Below are positions 26,768-35,845 of a stretch of 64,000 nucleotides of DNA, in pieces. A model generated the notes under the pieces. The model worked only from the letters and a program-made list of their open reading frames with translations. It made no database searches and was not told the origin of the DNA. The translations under genes were made by a program, and so were the position numbers. This DNA comes from Paenibacillus solani (GTDB taxonomy: Bacteria; Bacillota; Bacilli; Paenibacillales; Paenibacillaceae). The stretch spans positions 39,382-103,381 of the forward strand of contig NZ_LIUT01000003.1 in NCBI RefSeq assembly GCF_001277345.1, in the 5' to 3' direction. Numbering within the stretch: position 1 is the first letter of the stretch; every line of letters starts with the position of its first letter.

Positions 26768-26783
26768 GAATCATCATGTTTTT

Positions 26784-28334
26784 TTAAAATACAGGCTCTT
26801 TAAACATCGCCAGCTTGTCAGCCGAATCCTTGCTCACATCGGCATGTAGGCTGTTTCCATGCGAATCCATCGTGACGATGGCGGCAAAGCCATCCACTTC
26901 CAGATGCCACATGGCTTCCGGAATGCCAAATTCCATGAAATCAACGCCGTTCACTTTCTTGATACATCTCGCATAATACTGGGCGGCTCCGCCGATGGCA
27001 TTCAGATATACGCCGCCATGCTCCTGCAAGGCTTGAAGCGTCTGCGGCCCCATTCCGCCTTTACCGATCACGGCGCGAATACCGAATTTTTTCAGAATAT
27101 CGCCTTGATACGGCTCCTCGCGAATACTTGTGGTCGGGCCTGCTGCCTTGACATGCCATCCCTCTTCATCCTTCATCATGACCGGTCCGCAGTGATAGAT
27201 GACGGCTCCGTTCAGGTCGATAGGTGCATCATGATCCATCAGATATTTATGAAGGGCATCGCGTCCGGTATGCATTTCGCCACGGATAACTACGACATCC
27301 CCTACACGCAATGAACGAATCTGGTCCTCGCTAATCGGCGTCTGAAGCACCACTTCACGGCCTTTGACCTCGTCTGAATCGGAAGACTCGACTTGAGAAG
27401 CAGCCGTTTCGGCATTTGCCTCCATATGCACTTCACTGCCTGCTTCATAGAGCCAATCCGTAATCTCTCCGGTTGACGGCTCAATCAATACTCCCTGACG
27501 GCGGAAGGCCCAGCAGTTATACGCAACAGATACGAAAAAGCTTGCCGGCAGGCGATTCATCGCACCTATCTTACAGCCCAGCAGCGTGACTTCTCCTCCG
27601 AAGCCCATCGTGCCGATTCCCAGCTTGTTCGCATTTTCCATTATGTAGTCTTCTAGCTTGGCCAGATCTTCATGCGGATTCACATCATCCACATGACGGA
27701 ACAGCTGCTGCTTGGCCAGATCATAGCCAGTGGTGCGGTCGCCTCCGATGCCTACCCCGATAAAGCCTGCGCTGCAGCCTTGCCCCTGGGCTTGATATAC
27801 GGCATGCATAATGCATTTACGGATTCCGTCCAAGTCGCGGCCAGCCTTTCCGATCCCCTCCAGCTCTGCTGGCAGGCTGTACTGGATGTTTTTGTTCTCA
27901 CAGCCGCCTCCCTTCAGAATCAGACGGACATCCACCTTTTCTTGTTCCCATTGTTCAAAATGGATGACAGGTGTGCCCGGCCCAAGATTATCCCCGCTGT
28001 TAGCTCCCGTCAACGAATCTACCGAATTCGGACGCAGTTTCCCATCCTTCGTTGCGCGGATCACGGCTGAATAAATGGCCTTCTTCATCTCGATCTGATT
28101 CGCGCCGACCGGCGTATGTATGATGAATGTTGGCATGCCGGTGTCCTGGCAGATTGGCGATACTTCCTGCTCGGCCATCTCGATATTCTGAGCGATCGTG
28201 GTTAGTGCCAGCCCAGCCCGCGTAGCGGCATCCTCTGAAGCTCTTCCTCGATTGACCGCCCTTCTAACATCTCCGGGTAAATTCGTGGAGGTTTCTACAA
28301 TCAGTCGATACATGCTCTCTTCAAATAACTTCAT
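26784..28334 (-). CDS. Class I (iron-sulfur) fumarate hydratase
   Basis: A 516-residue fused alpha/beta class I fumarase. The alpha part (1-300) has iron-sulfur Cys candidates in SPICQDTG (C62), in GQGCSAGFIGVGIGGD and in the NCWAFRRQG region, plus GGGCENKN (C145). The beta part (about 345-516) has GDVVVIRGEMHTGRDALH and GKGGMG. It interconverts fumarate and malate with an oxygen-sensitive 4Fe-4S cluster. The start at ATG 28332-28334 follows GAGAGGAG; a GTG one codon earlier is equally possible, and a longer open extension lacks homology. B. subtilis uses the unrelated class II enzyme; a class II copy elsewhere is possible here. Confidence 0.93.
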   Translation of the reverse strand: MKLFEESMYRLIVETSTNLPGDVRRAVNRGRASEDAATRAGLALTTIAQNIEMAEQEVSPICQDTGMPTFIIHTPVGANQIEMKKAIYSAVIRATKDGKLRPNSVDSLTGANSGDNLGPGTPVIHFEQWEQEKVDVRLILKGGGCENKNIQYSLPAELEGIGKAGRDLDGIRKCIMHAVYQAQGQGCSAGFIGVGIGGDRTTGYDLAKQQLFRHVDDVNPHEDLAKLEDYIMENANKLGIGTMGFGGEVTLLGCKIGAMNRLPASFFVSVAYNCWAFRRQGVLIEPSTGEITDWLYEAGSEVHMEANAETAASQVESSDSDEVKGREVVLQTPISEDQIRSLRVGDVVVIRGEMHTGRDALHKYLMDHDAPIDLNGAVIYHCGPVMMKDEEGWHVKAAGPTTSIREEPYQGDILKKFGIRAVIGKGGMGPQTLQALQEHGGVYLNAIGGAAQYYARCIKKVNGVDFMEFGIPEAMWHLEVDGFAAIVTMDSHGNSLHADVSKDSADKLAMFKEPVF

Positions 28335-28552
28335 CACGTAAGTAATCTCCTCTCTTTCATCACCCAAACATAAGAGCAAACAAGAATCATTATAAACTGC
28401 CAATAATGTAATCATATCATATCATTCTGCACTTGAAAGGGTTTACTTCAAAAAATGAAAGAGTAGAGAAAATGTGTGGATATTCCCCGTTTCATTGACC
28501 ATACCAATCTATAAGTCTCGCATATATTGGTTAAGGAAAGGAGGTGATTACG

Positions 28553-28924
28553 ATGATGAAAGCCTCAATCTCACAGGTTCTCTTCCCAAGACTTGCCCTG
28601 TTTAGAAACGAGTTTTATAGAGGACGCCGTTTTGTAGTACGCGGGAATGTGGGTATCCGCAATCTCGAAAGAGCTTTTGGTGAAATTGAAAGCTTGAGAT
28701 TCTTCTCTACCAACCCCAATGCAACCCTGGTTCTGTTCTCGGAGCCGAATTTCAGGGGCAGAATCAGAGTATTTCGCGGTAACACCAACATCGGAGATCT
28801 CGATGATATTATTCGTGGCGAAGAGCCGGAATCCATTATCAGCTCCAACCGTCGTCTGACACTCGCCCAAATCAGAGAAATCCGGAATACCGGCGAGCTT
28901 CCAAACGGTTTTAGAACCATCTGA
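28553..28924 (+). CDS. Beta/gamma-crystallin-like small protein
   Basis: A 123-residue protein with two Greek-key-like repeats: LFRNEFYRGRRFVVRGN (residues about 14-30) and LFSEPNFRGRIRVFRGN (about 61-77), each matching the (Y/F)xxxx(Y/F)xG pattern, and a calcium-type site ESIISS near 90-95. It is very basic. The ATG at 28553 follows AAAGGAGGTG at ideal distance; an in-frame GTG at 28544 lies inside that site. It is a single-gene unit with its own terminator. Bacterial members bind calcium and can be surface or spore proteins; the role here is not known. Confidence 0.8.
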   Translation: MMKASISQVLFPRLALFRNEFYRGRRFVVRGNVGIRNLERAFGEIESLRFFSTNPNATLVLFSEPNFRGRIRVFRGNTNIGDLDDIIRGEEPESIISSNRRLTLAQIREIRNTGELPNGFRTI

Positions 28925-28952
28925 TTCTGTGCAACTTCACCCTTGATACAAA

Positions 28953-28996
28953 TAGCGGACATCGGGTCAAAAACCCGATGTCCGCTGTATTTATTT
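28953..28996 (+). terminator. Terminator of the crystallin-like gene
   Basis: AGCGGACATCGGGT and ACCCGATGTCCGCT form a perfect 14-bp stem with a 4-base loop, followed by GTATTTATTT. Confidence 0.85.
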
Positions 28997-29045
28997 CCAG
29001 CATATCAATTGATTTTCGTACAAATCAAGGCAGCAGCCTTCCTGC

Positions 29046-29912
29046 TTATCCGTTTATCACTTCGCCGCCGTTGACATGGATCACTTGACCGCTCACATAG
29101 GAGGAGTCTGTTGAAGCCAGATATACATAGGCTGGTGCTAACTCTTCTGGCTGCCCCGGACGTTTCATCGGCTGTGTTGCACCGAACTCGCTGACCTGGT
29201 CCGACGTGAATGTGGAAGGAATGAGCGGGGTCCAAATCGGTCCCGGTGCTACGGCATTCACACGGATGCCCTGTTCTGCCACATTCATCGATAACGAACG
29301 AGTGAAGGCTACAATCGCCCCTTTTGTGGATGAATAATCCAGCAGCTGCGGGCTGCCTCTGTATGCCGTAATAGACGCTGTATTAATGATGGTGCTTCCC
29401 TTGGACAAATGCGGCATTGCCGCCTTCGTCATAAAGAACATGCCAAATATATTCGTACGGAAGGTCCGTTCCAATTGCTCTTTGGTAATATCCTCAATCT
29501 TCTTCTGCGGATGCTGCTCCGCAGCATTATTTACTAGAATATCAAGCTTCCCAAGCTTCTCCACGGTTTCACCAACGGCATCACGGCAAAATGCATCGTC
29601 CCCAATGTCCCCGGCAATCAGCAGGCATTTACGGCCTTCCTGTTCCACCTGGCGTTTGGTCTCCTCCGCATCCTTATGCTCGCTTAGATATACAATGGAT
29701 ACGTCTGCGCCTTCTTTCGCAAAATGCACGGCAACTGCACGTCCTATTCCGCTGTCACCTCCGGTAATCAAAGCAACTTTCCCCTTTAACTTCCCGGCTG
29801 CTTTATACTCGCTGCTCTCATACTCCGGCTTCGGGTGCATCTCCGATTCGGTTCCAGGTCTGTGATCCTGATGCTGGGGCGGCAATGTTTGTTTCTGTTG
29901 ATCTTGTGGCAT
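29046..29912 (-). CDS. Short-chain dehydrogenase/reductase
   Basis: A 288-residue SDR with a 40-residue Pro/Gln/Glu-rich N-terminal tail typical of the YhdF/YhxC-like stress group. The NAD(P)-binding motif TGGDSGIGRA is at about 50-59, NNAAEQ at about 127, the catalytic Ser in NTASITAYRG, and YSSTK (Tyr/Lys) at about 197-201. The substrate is unknown. The gene stands alone. Confidence 0.92.
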   Translation of the reverse strand: MPQDQQKQTLPPQHQDHRPGTESEMHPKPEYESSEYKAAGKLKGKVALITGGDSGIGRAVAVHFAKEGADVSIVYLSEHKDAEETKRQVEQEGRKCLLIAGDIGDDAFCRDAVGETVEKLGKLDILVNNAAEQHPQKKIEDITKEQLERTFRTNIFGMFFMTKAAMPHLSKGSTIINTASITAYRGSPQLLDYSSTKGAIVAFTRSLSMNVAEQGIRVNAVAPGPIWTPLIPSTFTSDQVSEFGATQPMKRPGQPEELAPAYVYLASTDSSYVSGQVIHVNGGEVING

Positions 29913-30057
29913 CTGAACATTTCTCCTTTCAGGTCAGTATCTCAAACAACCATTCATAGGATGCGTATGACACGGCTCATTATACTTATAAAAAGCCCTT
30001 CGCTATTGTTTTTACCCAGATTAAAAGCCACCAAACGCAGAGGTTTTGTTTCGCAGC

Positions 30058-30094
30058 AAAAAAAGAAGCCCTCCGATGAACGGAAGGCTTCTTA
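30058..30094 (-). terminator. Terminator downstream of the small membrane protein gene
   Basis: On the minus strand AAGCCTTCCG pairs with CGGAGGGCTT and is followed by a run of T. It lies about 20 bases after the stop at 30112. Confidence 0.8.
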
Positions 30095-30111
30095 AGTTAC
30101 ACGTATTTCTC

Positions 30112-30537
30112 TTAGATAATGTGGTTGAACACCATGAAGAAGATCATAACCAGAAGCAATAAAGAGAGAAGTGCGCTAAGCGTACCTAGCTTGCTGGTTT
30201 CTTCCTTTACTTCGCGCTTCTCGCGAATACCCGCAAGAGCATTCTTCAGTGGCTTGCCCATGATACCGCCAATTGCAAACATAGCCAGCAGCAGAATGGT
30301 TACGATGATCATCCAAGGAACCGAGTAATCCTTTTGAGACATCAAATACCCGCCTGTCAGCAGCTGAAGAACCAGACCGTATTGAGCGAATCGGTTCACC
30401 ACACGAATTGTGTTAACAGCTCCTTCTTGAGCACCGAGAGACAGCTTCTGAATACCGCCAACAACAAACGGCAGGATCAAGTAAAATCCTAGCGCCGCCG
30501 TACCGACCATATGCAGAAAAAATGTTACATTCCACAT
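30112..30537 (-). CDS. Small four-segment integral membrane protein, function unknown
   Basis: A 141-residue protein with hydrophobic segments near 3-25, 50-66, 72-93 and 119-140 and a charged loop (NALAGIREKREVKEETSKL) before the last one. I do not recognise the family with certainty; the layout resembles small CopD/DUF2269-like membrane proteins. It is a single-gene unit with its own terminator and a strong AGGA-type site upstream. Confidence 0.8.
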   Translation of the reverse strand: MWNVTFFLHMVGTAALGFYLILPFVVGGIQKLSLGAQEGAVNTIRVVNRFAQYGLVLQLLTGGYLMSQKDYSVPWMIIVTILLLAMFAIGGIMGKPLKNALAGIREKREVKEETSKLGTLSALLSLLLLVMIFFMVFNHII

Positions 30538-30618
30538 AAACTATTCCTCCAACATCGTTAGTGTGATTTATATTACATTAAGTCATTGTCTCTTATTATA
30601 CTGGACAGATCATCCAAT

Positions 30619-30654
30619 GAAAAGCAATCCCGCCCCGAATAACGGGACGGGATT
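30619..30654 (-). terminator. Terminator of the citZ-icd-mdh operon
   Basis: On the minus strand AATCCCGTCCCG pairs with CGGGGCGGGATT around a short loop, followed by GCTTTTC. It is 33 bases after the mdh stop codon. Confidence 0.7.
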
Positions 30655-30687
30655 GTAGGATAAGACAAATTTGTGAAGTCGATTCGA

Positions 30688-31629
30688 TTACAGCTTGATG
30701 ACCGAGGTCACATTCCGCACGGATTCCGCGGATTTATCAAGAGCTGCTTTCTCTTCGGATGTCAGCTCAAGCTCGAATATTCTTTCGATGCCGTCACCGC
30801 CAAGAATGGCCGGCACACCCATAAACAGCTGTTCGTAGCCATATTCGCCTTCCAGTAAAGCGATGACTGGGAGGATTCGTTTCTTGTCCTTCAGAATCGC
30901 TTCCGTCATCTGAACCAGGGAAGCCGCTGGCGCATAATATGCGCTGCCGTTTCCGAGCAGGTTTACGATTTCACCGCCGCCCACACGGGTACGCTGTACA
31001 ATCGCTTCAATGCGCTCAGCCGGAATCAGCGTATCGATTGGAATACCGCCTACACTGGAGTAGCGCACGAGTGGAACCATGTCATCCCCATGGCCGCCCA
31101 GAACAAACCCGCGGACATCTTCAACCGATACATTCAATTCCTGCGCTATAAAGGTGCAGTAGCGTGCCGTATCCAGGACACCGGACTGGCCGATTACGCG
31201 GTTTTTGGGAAATCCGAGCGTGTTATATGCCACATAGGTCATAGCATCCACCGGATTACTCAAGATGATCACCGTAGAATTCGGCGCTTGAATCTTCACG
31301 TTCTCACATACGGATTTCACGATCCCTGCATTGGTATTAACAAGATCATCGCGGCTCATGCCCGGCTTGCGAGCTACTCCCGCTGTAATGATTACGATAT
31401 CGGAATCGGCTGCATCTTCATAGTTGGATGTACCAACAATGTTGCTGTCAAAGCCTTGAACGGGACTCGCTTCGAGCATATCCAGCGCTTTACCTTTGGT
31501 CGGGTTCTCAAGCTGCGGAATATCCAGCAGCACCACATCACCAAGTTCTTTCTGAGCAAGCATGAGCGCGGTAGTCGCTCCTGTAAAGCCAGCACCTACG
31601 ATTGTAATCTTCTTACGGGTAATTGCCAC
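30688..31629 (-). CDS. mdh: Malate dehydrogenase
   Basis: A 313-residue LDH-like malate dehydrogenase. The Rossmann motif GAGFTGATTA is at about residues 11-20, the substrate arginines lie in ARKPGMSRDDL, and the catalytic His is in GGHGDDM; it oxidises malate to oxaloacetate with NAD. The start is a GTG (31627-31629) 6 bases after AAGGAGGAG. Third gene of the citZ-icd-mdh operon, 14 bases after icd. Confidence 0.97.
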   Translation of the reverse strand: MAITRKKITIVGAGFTGATTALMLAQKELGDVVLLDIPQLENPTKGKALDMLEASPVQGFDSNIVGTSNYEDAADSDIVIITAGVARKPGMSRDDLVNTNAGIVKSVCENVKIQAPNSTVIILSNPVDAMTYVAYNTLGFPKNRVIGQSGVLDTARYCTFIAQELNVSVEDVRGFVLGGHGDDMVPLVRYSSVGGIPIDTLIPAERIEAIVQRTRVGGGEIVNLLGNGSAYYAPAASLVQMTEAILKDKKRILPVIALLEGEYGYEQLFMGVPAILGGDGIERIFELELTSEEKAALDKSAESVRNVTSVIKL

Positions 31630-31643
31630 GGTAGATCTCCTCC

Positions 31644-32936
31644 TTACAGGTTTTTAATGATTTCGTCTGCGAACTGGGAGCATTTCACTTCAGTAGCGCC
31701 ATCCATCAAGCGAGCGAAGTCGTACGTCACGGTTTTGTTGTTGATAGCTGTTTCCATACCTTTATAAATCAGGTCAGCCGCTTCCTGCCATCCGAGGTGC
31801 TCAAGCAGCATAACGCCGGAGAGGATAACGGAGCCAGGGTTTACGACGTCTTTGTCTGCGTATTTCGGTGCAGTACCATGAGTCGCTTCGAAAATTGCAT
31901 GTCCTGTAACATAGTTAATGTTAGCGCCCGGAGCGATACCGATACCGCCTACTTGTGCAGCCAGCGCGTCAGACAGGTAGTCGCCGTTCAGGTTCAATGT
32001 CGCGATAACGTCAAAGTCGGTTGGGCGAGTCAGAACTTGCTGCAGCGCGATGTCGGCAATGGCATCCTTAACGATGATTTTGCCAGCTTCTTCAGCCGCT
32101 TTTTGAGCAGCGTTAGCCGCGTCTACGCCATCTTTTTCCTTGATGACATCGTATTGAGCCCAAGTGAATACGTTATCGCCAAATTCAGCCTCAGCCACTT
32201 CATAACCCCAGTTTTTGAAGGCACCCTCAGTAAACTTCATGATGTTGCCTTTGTGTACCAGAGTAACGGATTTGCGGCCATGCTTGATTGCATATTCAAC
32301 TGCTGCACGCACGAGACGCTTGGAACCTTCGGAGGATACAGGCTTGATGCCGATACCGGAGGTTTCAGGGAAACGAATTTTGTTTGCTCCCATTTCGTCC
32401 TGAAGGAATTTAATGACTTTCTTCACTTCTTCAGAACCTTCTTTGTACTCGATACCAGCATAGATGTCCTCTGTGTTCTCACGGAAAATAACCATGTCAA
32501 CCAGTTCTGGGCGTTTCACCGGGGACGGTACGCCGTTAAAGTAACGAACTGGGCGCAAGCAAGTGTACAAGTCAAGCTCTTGACGAAGAGCAACGTTCAG
32601 GGAACGAATACCACCGCCGATTGGTGTAGTCAGAGGTCCCTTAATGGCAACGATGTACTCGCGAATCGCTTCAAGCGTATCATTCGGGAGCCACTCGCCA
32701 TATGTATTGTATGCCTTCTCACCGGCAAATACTTCATACCAGGCAATCTTCTTGGAACCGCTGTATGCTTTTTCTACAGCTGCATCAAGAACGCGTTTGG
32801 AAGCTTTCCAGATGTCACGGCCAGTACCGTCACCTTCAATGAATGGAATTACAGGGTTGTTAGGCACCTGCAAGCTTCCGTTATCAATCGTGATTTTCTC
32901 ACCTTCGGTTGGTAGTGCGAATTTTTCCAATTTCAT
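31644..32936 (-). CDS. icd: Isocitrate dehydrogenase (NADP)
   Basis: A 430-residue enzyme converting isocitrate to 2-oxoglutarate. Family motifs are FIEGDGTGRDIW, the Ser-containing GGGIRSLNVALRQ, FRENTEDIYAGIEY, and ATHGTAPKYADKDVVNPGS near the C terminus. It has the length and sequence of the E. coli/B. subtilis NADP type. It is the second gene of the operon; a weak imperfect stem-loop in the 146-base citZ-icd gap may tune expression. Confidence 0.97.
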   Translation of the reverse strand: MKLEKFALPTEGEKITIDNGSLQVPNNPVIPFIEGDGTGRDIWKASKRVLDAAVEKAYSGSKKIAWYEVFAGEKAYNTYGEWLPNDTLEAIREYIVAIKGPLTTPIGGGIRSLNVALRQELDLYTCLRPVRYFNGVPSPVKRPELVDMVIFRENTEDIYAGIEYKEGSEEVKKVIKFLQDEMGANKIRFPETSGIGIKPVSSEGSKRLVRAAVEYAIKHGRKSVTLVHKGNIMKFTEGAFKNWGYEVAEAEFGDNVFTWAQYDVIKEKDGVDAANAAQKAAEEAGKIIVKDAIADIALQQVLTRPTDFDVIATLNLNGDYLSDALAAQVGGIGIAPGANINYVTGHAIFEATHGTAPKYADKDVVNPGSVILSGVMLLEHLGWQEAADLIYKGMETAINNKTVTYDFARLMDGATEVKCSQFADEIIKNL

Positions 32937-33082
32937 AAGTATGAGTTCCTCCTTCGTATTGATGTTGCTTGTCTCTTGCTATTCTCAAAAATCCCCTGTG
33001 AATAGGCACAGAGAAATCCGCCACCCGTGATTCACTCACGTATGAGCGGTTCCCTAGCCTATTGTACACGAATGCCGGTCAC

Positions 33083-34195
33083 TTAGCGAAGCTCGATCGG
33101 CACATATTTTTGATCAGTCATCCCTGTATACTCTGCGCGCGGACGAATGATACGGTTGCCTTCGTACTGTTCCAGTATATGGGCCGTCCATCCCGATACG
33201 CGGCTGATGGCAAAGATCGGTGTAAACAACTCCTGCTCGATACCGAGCTGAGTATAGACCGAAGCGGAATAAAAATCAACGTTTGGCTTCAGCCCTTTTT
33301 GGTTGGTAACTGTTTCGTCGATCAGAACCGACATGTCATACAGCGTCGTGTCGCCTTTCATCTTTCCAAGCTCACGCGACATCTTTTGCAGATGCTTCGC
33401 TCGTGGATCACCATTCTTATACACACGGTGTCCAAAGCCCATGATTTTTTCACGGTTGTCCAGCTTTTCCTGAATATAAGCCTGCGCCCGATCAATCGAA
33501 CCGACTTCGTTCAGCATTTTCATAACAGCTTCATTCGCACCGCCGTGTAGAGGGCCTTTGAGCGCGCCAATAGCAGAAGTAACGCCTGAATAAATGTCAG
33601 ACAGGGTAGCTACGGTTACACGCGCAGCAAACGTCGAAGCGTTGAGCTCGTGATCCGCATGCAATACAAGTGCCTGATCCAAAGCCTTGATGGAGGTCTC
33701 GTCAGGATCTTCGCCTCTGAGCATATAGAGGAAGTTCTCTGAGATGGAGACCCCCGCTTTCGGAGCTACCGGTTCTTTGCCTTGGCGGATTCGCGCGATG
33801 GCAGCGACAATTGTAGGAAGCTGGGCCTGAAGCTTAATCGCTTTCTTATCGTTTGCTTCACGGCTCATGTCGTCGCCTTCGGCGTCATACAGAGCAAGTG
33901 CGGATACAGCCGAGCGAAGAGCAGCCATCGTATTCGTATCCTTCGGATACAATTTGATTTGCTCGATAAGCTCATCCGGAATGGCAGCATAGTCACTCAG
34001 ATCTTGCTGAAGCGCCTTCAGCTCTTTTTCATTAGGGAGCTTTCCAAACCAGAGCAAATAGGCTACCTCTTCAAAACTTGCATGTTCTGCGAGATCGTCA
34101 ATATCATATCCACGATAAGTCAGAACGCCATCAACGATCGAGCTAATCGTGGAGGTGGTAGCTACAATGCCTTCCAAACCCTTGGTAGCTGTCAT
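33083..34195 (-). CDS. citZ: Citrate synthase
   Basis: A 370-residue citrate synthase with active-site histidines in DHELNASTF and GHRVYKNGDPRA, and the family start GLEGIVATTSTIS. It condenses acetyl-CoA and oxaloacetate, entering the TCA cycle. First gene of the operon; AAGGAGAG precedes the ATG and a cre-like site lies about 50 bases upstream, in line with CcpA control of citZ in Bacillales. Confidence 0.97.
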   Translation of the reverse strand: MTATKGLEGIVATTSTISSIVDGVLTYRGYDIDDLAEHASFEEVAYLLWFGKLPNEKELKALQQDLSDYAAIPDELIEQIKLYPKDTNTMAALRSAVSALALYDAEGDDMSREANDKKAIKLQAQLPTIVAAIARIRQGKEPVAPKAGVSISENFLYMLRGEDPDETSIKALDQALVLHADHELNASTFAARVTVATLSDIYSGVTSAIGALKGPLHGGANEAVMKMLNEVGSIDRAQAYIQEKLDNREKIMGFGHRVYKNGDPRAKHLQKMSRELGKMKGDTTLYDMSVLIDETVTNQKGLKPNVDFYSASVYTQLGIEQELFTPIFAISRVSGWTAHILEQYEGNRIIRPRAEYTGMTDQKYVPIELR

Positions 34196-34575
34196 GCATC
34201 ATCTCTCCTTTATGATCGGGATAAACTGAACTATTTTGACAATCATGAAAACATTTTCATGAAGTCGGATTAAAAAGAAAAGCGCACAAAAAAAATGCTA
34301 TGGTCTAAGTCGCAAACCTTCTCATATCATACTGGATTTTGTCTGATATGTGAACAAGAGCATGGATATTCGCTGCATTAAAATGTTTTATCGCAACCAT
34401 AAACCATTTTTTTTGAAATCACTTACAATTCCATTATACCTATGATAATTCTCATTGTCGAATCACGTGAAGCTGTTTTTTCAAACACTTATCCTTATAT
34501 TAACACTCCCTGCATACGTATAGAATAATCCACTTTGCTCGTCCCTAGAATGCAGCTAACAAGGAGTGTGATGCT
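34196..34575. other. Divergent intergenic region between citZ and ytvI
   Basis: A 380-bp AT-rich region with no gene. It must contain the promoters of citZ (leftward) and ytvI (rightward). The cre-like site at 34246-34259 is the only element I can support; CATACGT-type sequences before ytvI could be part of a sporulation promoter but fit no consensus well. Confidence 0.5.
34246..34259 (+). promoter_or_regulatory. cre-like site (CcpA) upstream of citZ
   Basis: TGAAAACATTTTCA matches the cre consensus TGWAANCGNTNWCA at 13 of 14 positions (A for the central G) and is part of the palindrome ATGAAAACATTTTCAT. It lies about 50 bases before the citZ start codon. Binding is inferred. Confidence 0.55.
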
Positions 34576-35694
34576 ATGGATCGTTTAATGCTCAAACGTT
34601 GTGGCAGGGGAATATGGGTAATGGCATCTTTCTGCCTCATCGCCTATCTGATATATGTAACGCTGCCTCTGCTCTATCCCTTCCTTCTGGCCTGGATCAT
34701 TGCTTATGCGATGAATCCTTTTGTCAACCTGCTGCAGAAAAGCCTCAGAGTGCCGCGCTGGATAGCTGTAATCGTGTCCTTATTGCTATATTTCGGCGCA
34801 GCCCTAACGATTCTTACCGCGGCCATCAGTAGGCTGGTCAAGGAACTGATCGCCATGACCCAATCCTTCAATTTGCATATCGATACCTGGATGAATTGGC
34901 TAACGTCCTGGACTCAGAGTGACAGCATCCAGAATATCGTATATGAAATCAGCCGCTTCTACCAAAACAATCCAAATTATCATGATACCATTAATCAGAA
35001 TATCACCCGCACAACACAAACGATAGGCACCTTCGTTACCGATCTGGTTACAGGGATTTTCAACGGTATCGTGCAGGTTATTTATTATCTGCCGAACTTA
35101 GGCACGATTCTGATCGTGGTATTGCTGGCTACATTTTTCCTCAGCAACAGCTGGGAGCGTCATAATCGCGCTCTTCTGCGCATCGTCCCAGGAGTCATCC
35201 ATAAACCTATGATCTATATTTTTTCGGATTTAAAAAAAGCACTTCTTGGCTTTGCCAGAGCCCAATTAATTCTTATCTCTATCACGGCTTTTATCGTCAT
35301 GGTCGCACTTTATGCGCTTGGGGTTCATTCCGCGTTCTCGATCGCTCTTCTCATCGGCTTGGTGGATCTGCTGCCTTATCTTGGCGTCGGGATTGTCCTG
35401 ATCCCCTGGTCACTGTATGCCTTCATGTCCCATGATCTGACACTCGGAATAGGTTTGACTGTTCTGTACAGCATCATTCTGATCGTCAGACAGATCATGG
35501 AGCCCAAAGTGCTTGCCAGCAGCGTGGATCTTGACCCGCTTGCCGCCCTGCTGGGCATGTTCGTGGGTCTGAAGCTGTTCGGAATCTTAGGATTAATCAT
35601 CGGCCCGGTTTCGCTGGTCATTCTGGATGCATTTCACCGCGCCCATGTATTCAAAGACCTGAGGAATTACGTGATTGGGGGAAGGTTCAGGTAA
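34576..35694 (+). CDS. ytvI: Sporulation membrane protein YtvI (AI-2E/PerM family)
   Basis: A 372-residue integral membrane protein with about seven segments in the AI-2E exporter-family layout: two N-terminal segments, an amphipathic extracellular region (about 85-165), then the conserved cluster SIALLIGLVDLLPYLGVG and QIMEPKVLASSV. B. subtilis ytvI lies at the same locus and is described as a sporulation protein; its transported compound is unknown. AAGGAG precedes the ATG. A second family member lies at 59294-60325. Confidence 0.9.
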   Translation: MDRLMLKRCGRGIWVMASFCLIAYLIYVTLPLLYPFLLAWIIAYAMNPFVNLLQKSLRVPRWIAVIVSLLLYFGAALTILTAAISRLVKELIAMTQSFNLHIDTWMNWLTSWTQSDSIQNIVYEISRFYQNNPNYHDTINQNITRTTQTIGTFVTDLVTGIFNGIVQVIYYLPNLGTILIVVLLATFFLSNSWERHNRALLRIVPGVIHKPMIYIFSDLKKALLGFARAQLILISITAFIVMVALYALGVHSAFSIALLIGLVDLLPYLGVGIVLIPWSLYAFMSHDLTLGIGLTVLYSIILIVRQIMEPKVLASSVDLDPLAALLGMFVGLKLFGILGLIIGPVSLVILDAFHRAHVFKDLRNYVIGGRFR

Positions 35695-35800
35695 TCACTC
35701 AGCGCTCGGACAAACTTTGTTCTTCTTCGCATCTGCCTTCATCCGCTAAAGGGTTAACGAAACAGCACCGCGTTGAATATATCGGGATCTCCACATAAAT

Positions 35801-35832
35801 AGACCGGTCGCTAAGCGGCCGGTCTTCTTGTT
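35801..35832. terminator. Bidirectional terminator between ytvI and fxsA
   Basis: AGACCGG.CGCT pairs with AGCG.CCGGTCT; T-rich bases follow on both sides (CTTCTTGTT rightwards, CTATTTAT leftwards). The two genes converge on it. Confidence 0.7.
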
Positions 35833-35845
35833 GATTCGTATGCTG

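Noticed and set aside
25638..26777. Longer BASS transporter starting at position 26777
   Set aside because: The extra N-terminal residues overlap the fumarase terminator and have no ribosome binding site; the GTG at 26618 has an ideal AGGAGG.
28433..28447. cre-like TGAAAGGGTTTACT upstream of the fumarase gene
   Set aside because: Two mismatches to the consensus and loss of symmetry; too weak to support.
33000..33062. Possible attenuator or riboswitch between citZ and icd
   Set aside because: An imperfect hairpin (CCGC...CGTGA/TCACG...GCGG) exists but there is no T-run or recognisable aptamer; probably incidental pairing.
34440..34460. Fur-box-like sequence TGATAATTCTCATTGTC upstream of ytvI
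   Set aside because: It resembles one and a half Fur half-sites but lacks three bases of the 19-mer consensus, and ytvI has no known iron link.
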